NCBI GenBank assembly: GCA_021604885.1
Contig: BQJV01000224.1
Coordinates: 1-5,890 of the forward strand
Reading direction: 5' to 3'
DNA from: Acidimicrobiales bacterium
GTDB lineage: Bacteria; Actinomycetota; Acidimicrobiia; Acidimicrobiales; Aldehydirespiratoraceae
Length of the DNA stretch: 5,890 bases
Under the pieces are notes generated by a model. It was not told the DNA's origin, ran no database searches, and was given only the letters and a program-made list of their open reading frames with translations. Positions within the stretch are counted from its first letter, which is position 1. The number at the start of each line of letters is the position of its first letter. Positions 5,824 to 5,890 of this stretch are shown here, piece after piece. A program made the position numbers and the translations under genes.

Positions 5824-5829
5824 GGAGCG

Positions 5830-5890
5830 GTGCGTCGCCTCATGCTTGCCGTCGTCCTCGGGCTCGCCCTCGCCTCCTGTGGCGACGACG
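5830..5890 (+). CDS. Lipoprotein, N-terminal fragment (signal peptide with lipobox)
   Basis: Twenty codons are visible before the window ends: (M)RRLMLAVVLGLALASCGDD. Two arginines, a hydrophobic core and the lipobox L-A-S-C directly followed by G-D-D form a textbook type II signal peptide. The mature protein would therefore be lipid-anchored at Cys17 on the outer face of the cell membrane. Acidic residues after the cysteine are typical of actinobacterial lipoproteins. Its function is unknown because the mature part is missing; substrate-binding proteins are a common class with this start. GTG 5830 is preferred because it supplies the arginines; ATG 5842 would leave a core without positive charge. 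GGAG (5824-5827) is only 2 nt from GTG, too close for a good SD, so a leaderless start is possible. It is divergent from the FMN reductase. Confidence 0.75.
   Translation, partial: MRRLMLAVVLGLALASCGDD

Noticed and set aside
1..5890. Search for mobile elements, CRISPR arrays, tRNA/rRNA, riboswitches or defence genes
   Set aside because: I found no direct-repeat array, terminal inverted repeats with a transposase, tRNA-like cloverleaf or long structured leader. All intergenic gaps are about 60 bases or less.

Overview
This is a GC-rich, tightly packed bacterial window with the style of a high-GC actinobacterium. Three things suggest this: codon third positions are strongly G/C, several genes lack a Shine-Dalgarno (SD) site but carry a -10-like hexamer 6-7 nt before the start codon (the leaderless pattern common in actinobacteria), and the gene families resemble those in environmental actinobacteria. 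An acidimicrobial-type organism is my best guess, from protein style only; no phylogenetic marker is present.

Layout. Positions 1-2010 hold a leftward group of three genes, read from high to low coordinates: a small SnoaL/NTF2-like protein (2010-1561), a metal-dependent amidohydrolase of the Amidohydro_2 type (1500-304), and the start of a conserved actinobacterial protein resembling the SCO6745 family (294-1, cut by the window edge). Between the first two lies a 17-bp inverted repeat (1514-1530) directly beside a -10-like box, which looks like a repressor-controlled internal promoter and also settles the amidohydrolase start.

From 2056 a rightward group begins: a PAPS-type sulfotransferase (2056-3219), a protein with a DUF1214-like C-terminal region (3271-4515), and a classical short-chain dehydrogenase/reductase (SDR, 4515-5342) whose start codon overlaps the preceding stop by one base. 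A GC-rich hairpin separates the sulfotransferase from the DUF1214-like gene. The SDR converges, 6 nt apart, on a leftward flavodoxin-fold NAD(P)H/FMN oxidoreductase (5804-5349); a 7-bp hairpin there contains both stop codons. Divergent from the reductase, with only 25 nt between start codons, a lipoprotein gene starts at 5830 and runs off the window.

How the genes may work together. Amidohydrolase, SnoaL-like enzyme, SDR, DUF1214-like protein and sulfotransferase are the kinds of enzymes found in accessory small-molecule catabolism or modification clusters of actinobacteria. The substrate cannot be read from the sequence. I see no transposase, tRNA, rRNA, CRISPR array or phage gene, and no gap longer than about 60 bases without a gene. 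Nothing here is clearly a new defence or mobile system. The most notable items are regulatory architecture and an uncharacterised enzyme pairing (DUF1214-like plus SDR).
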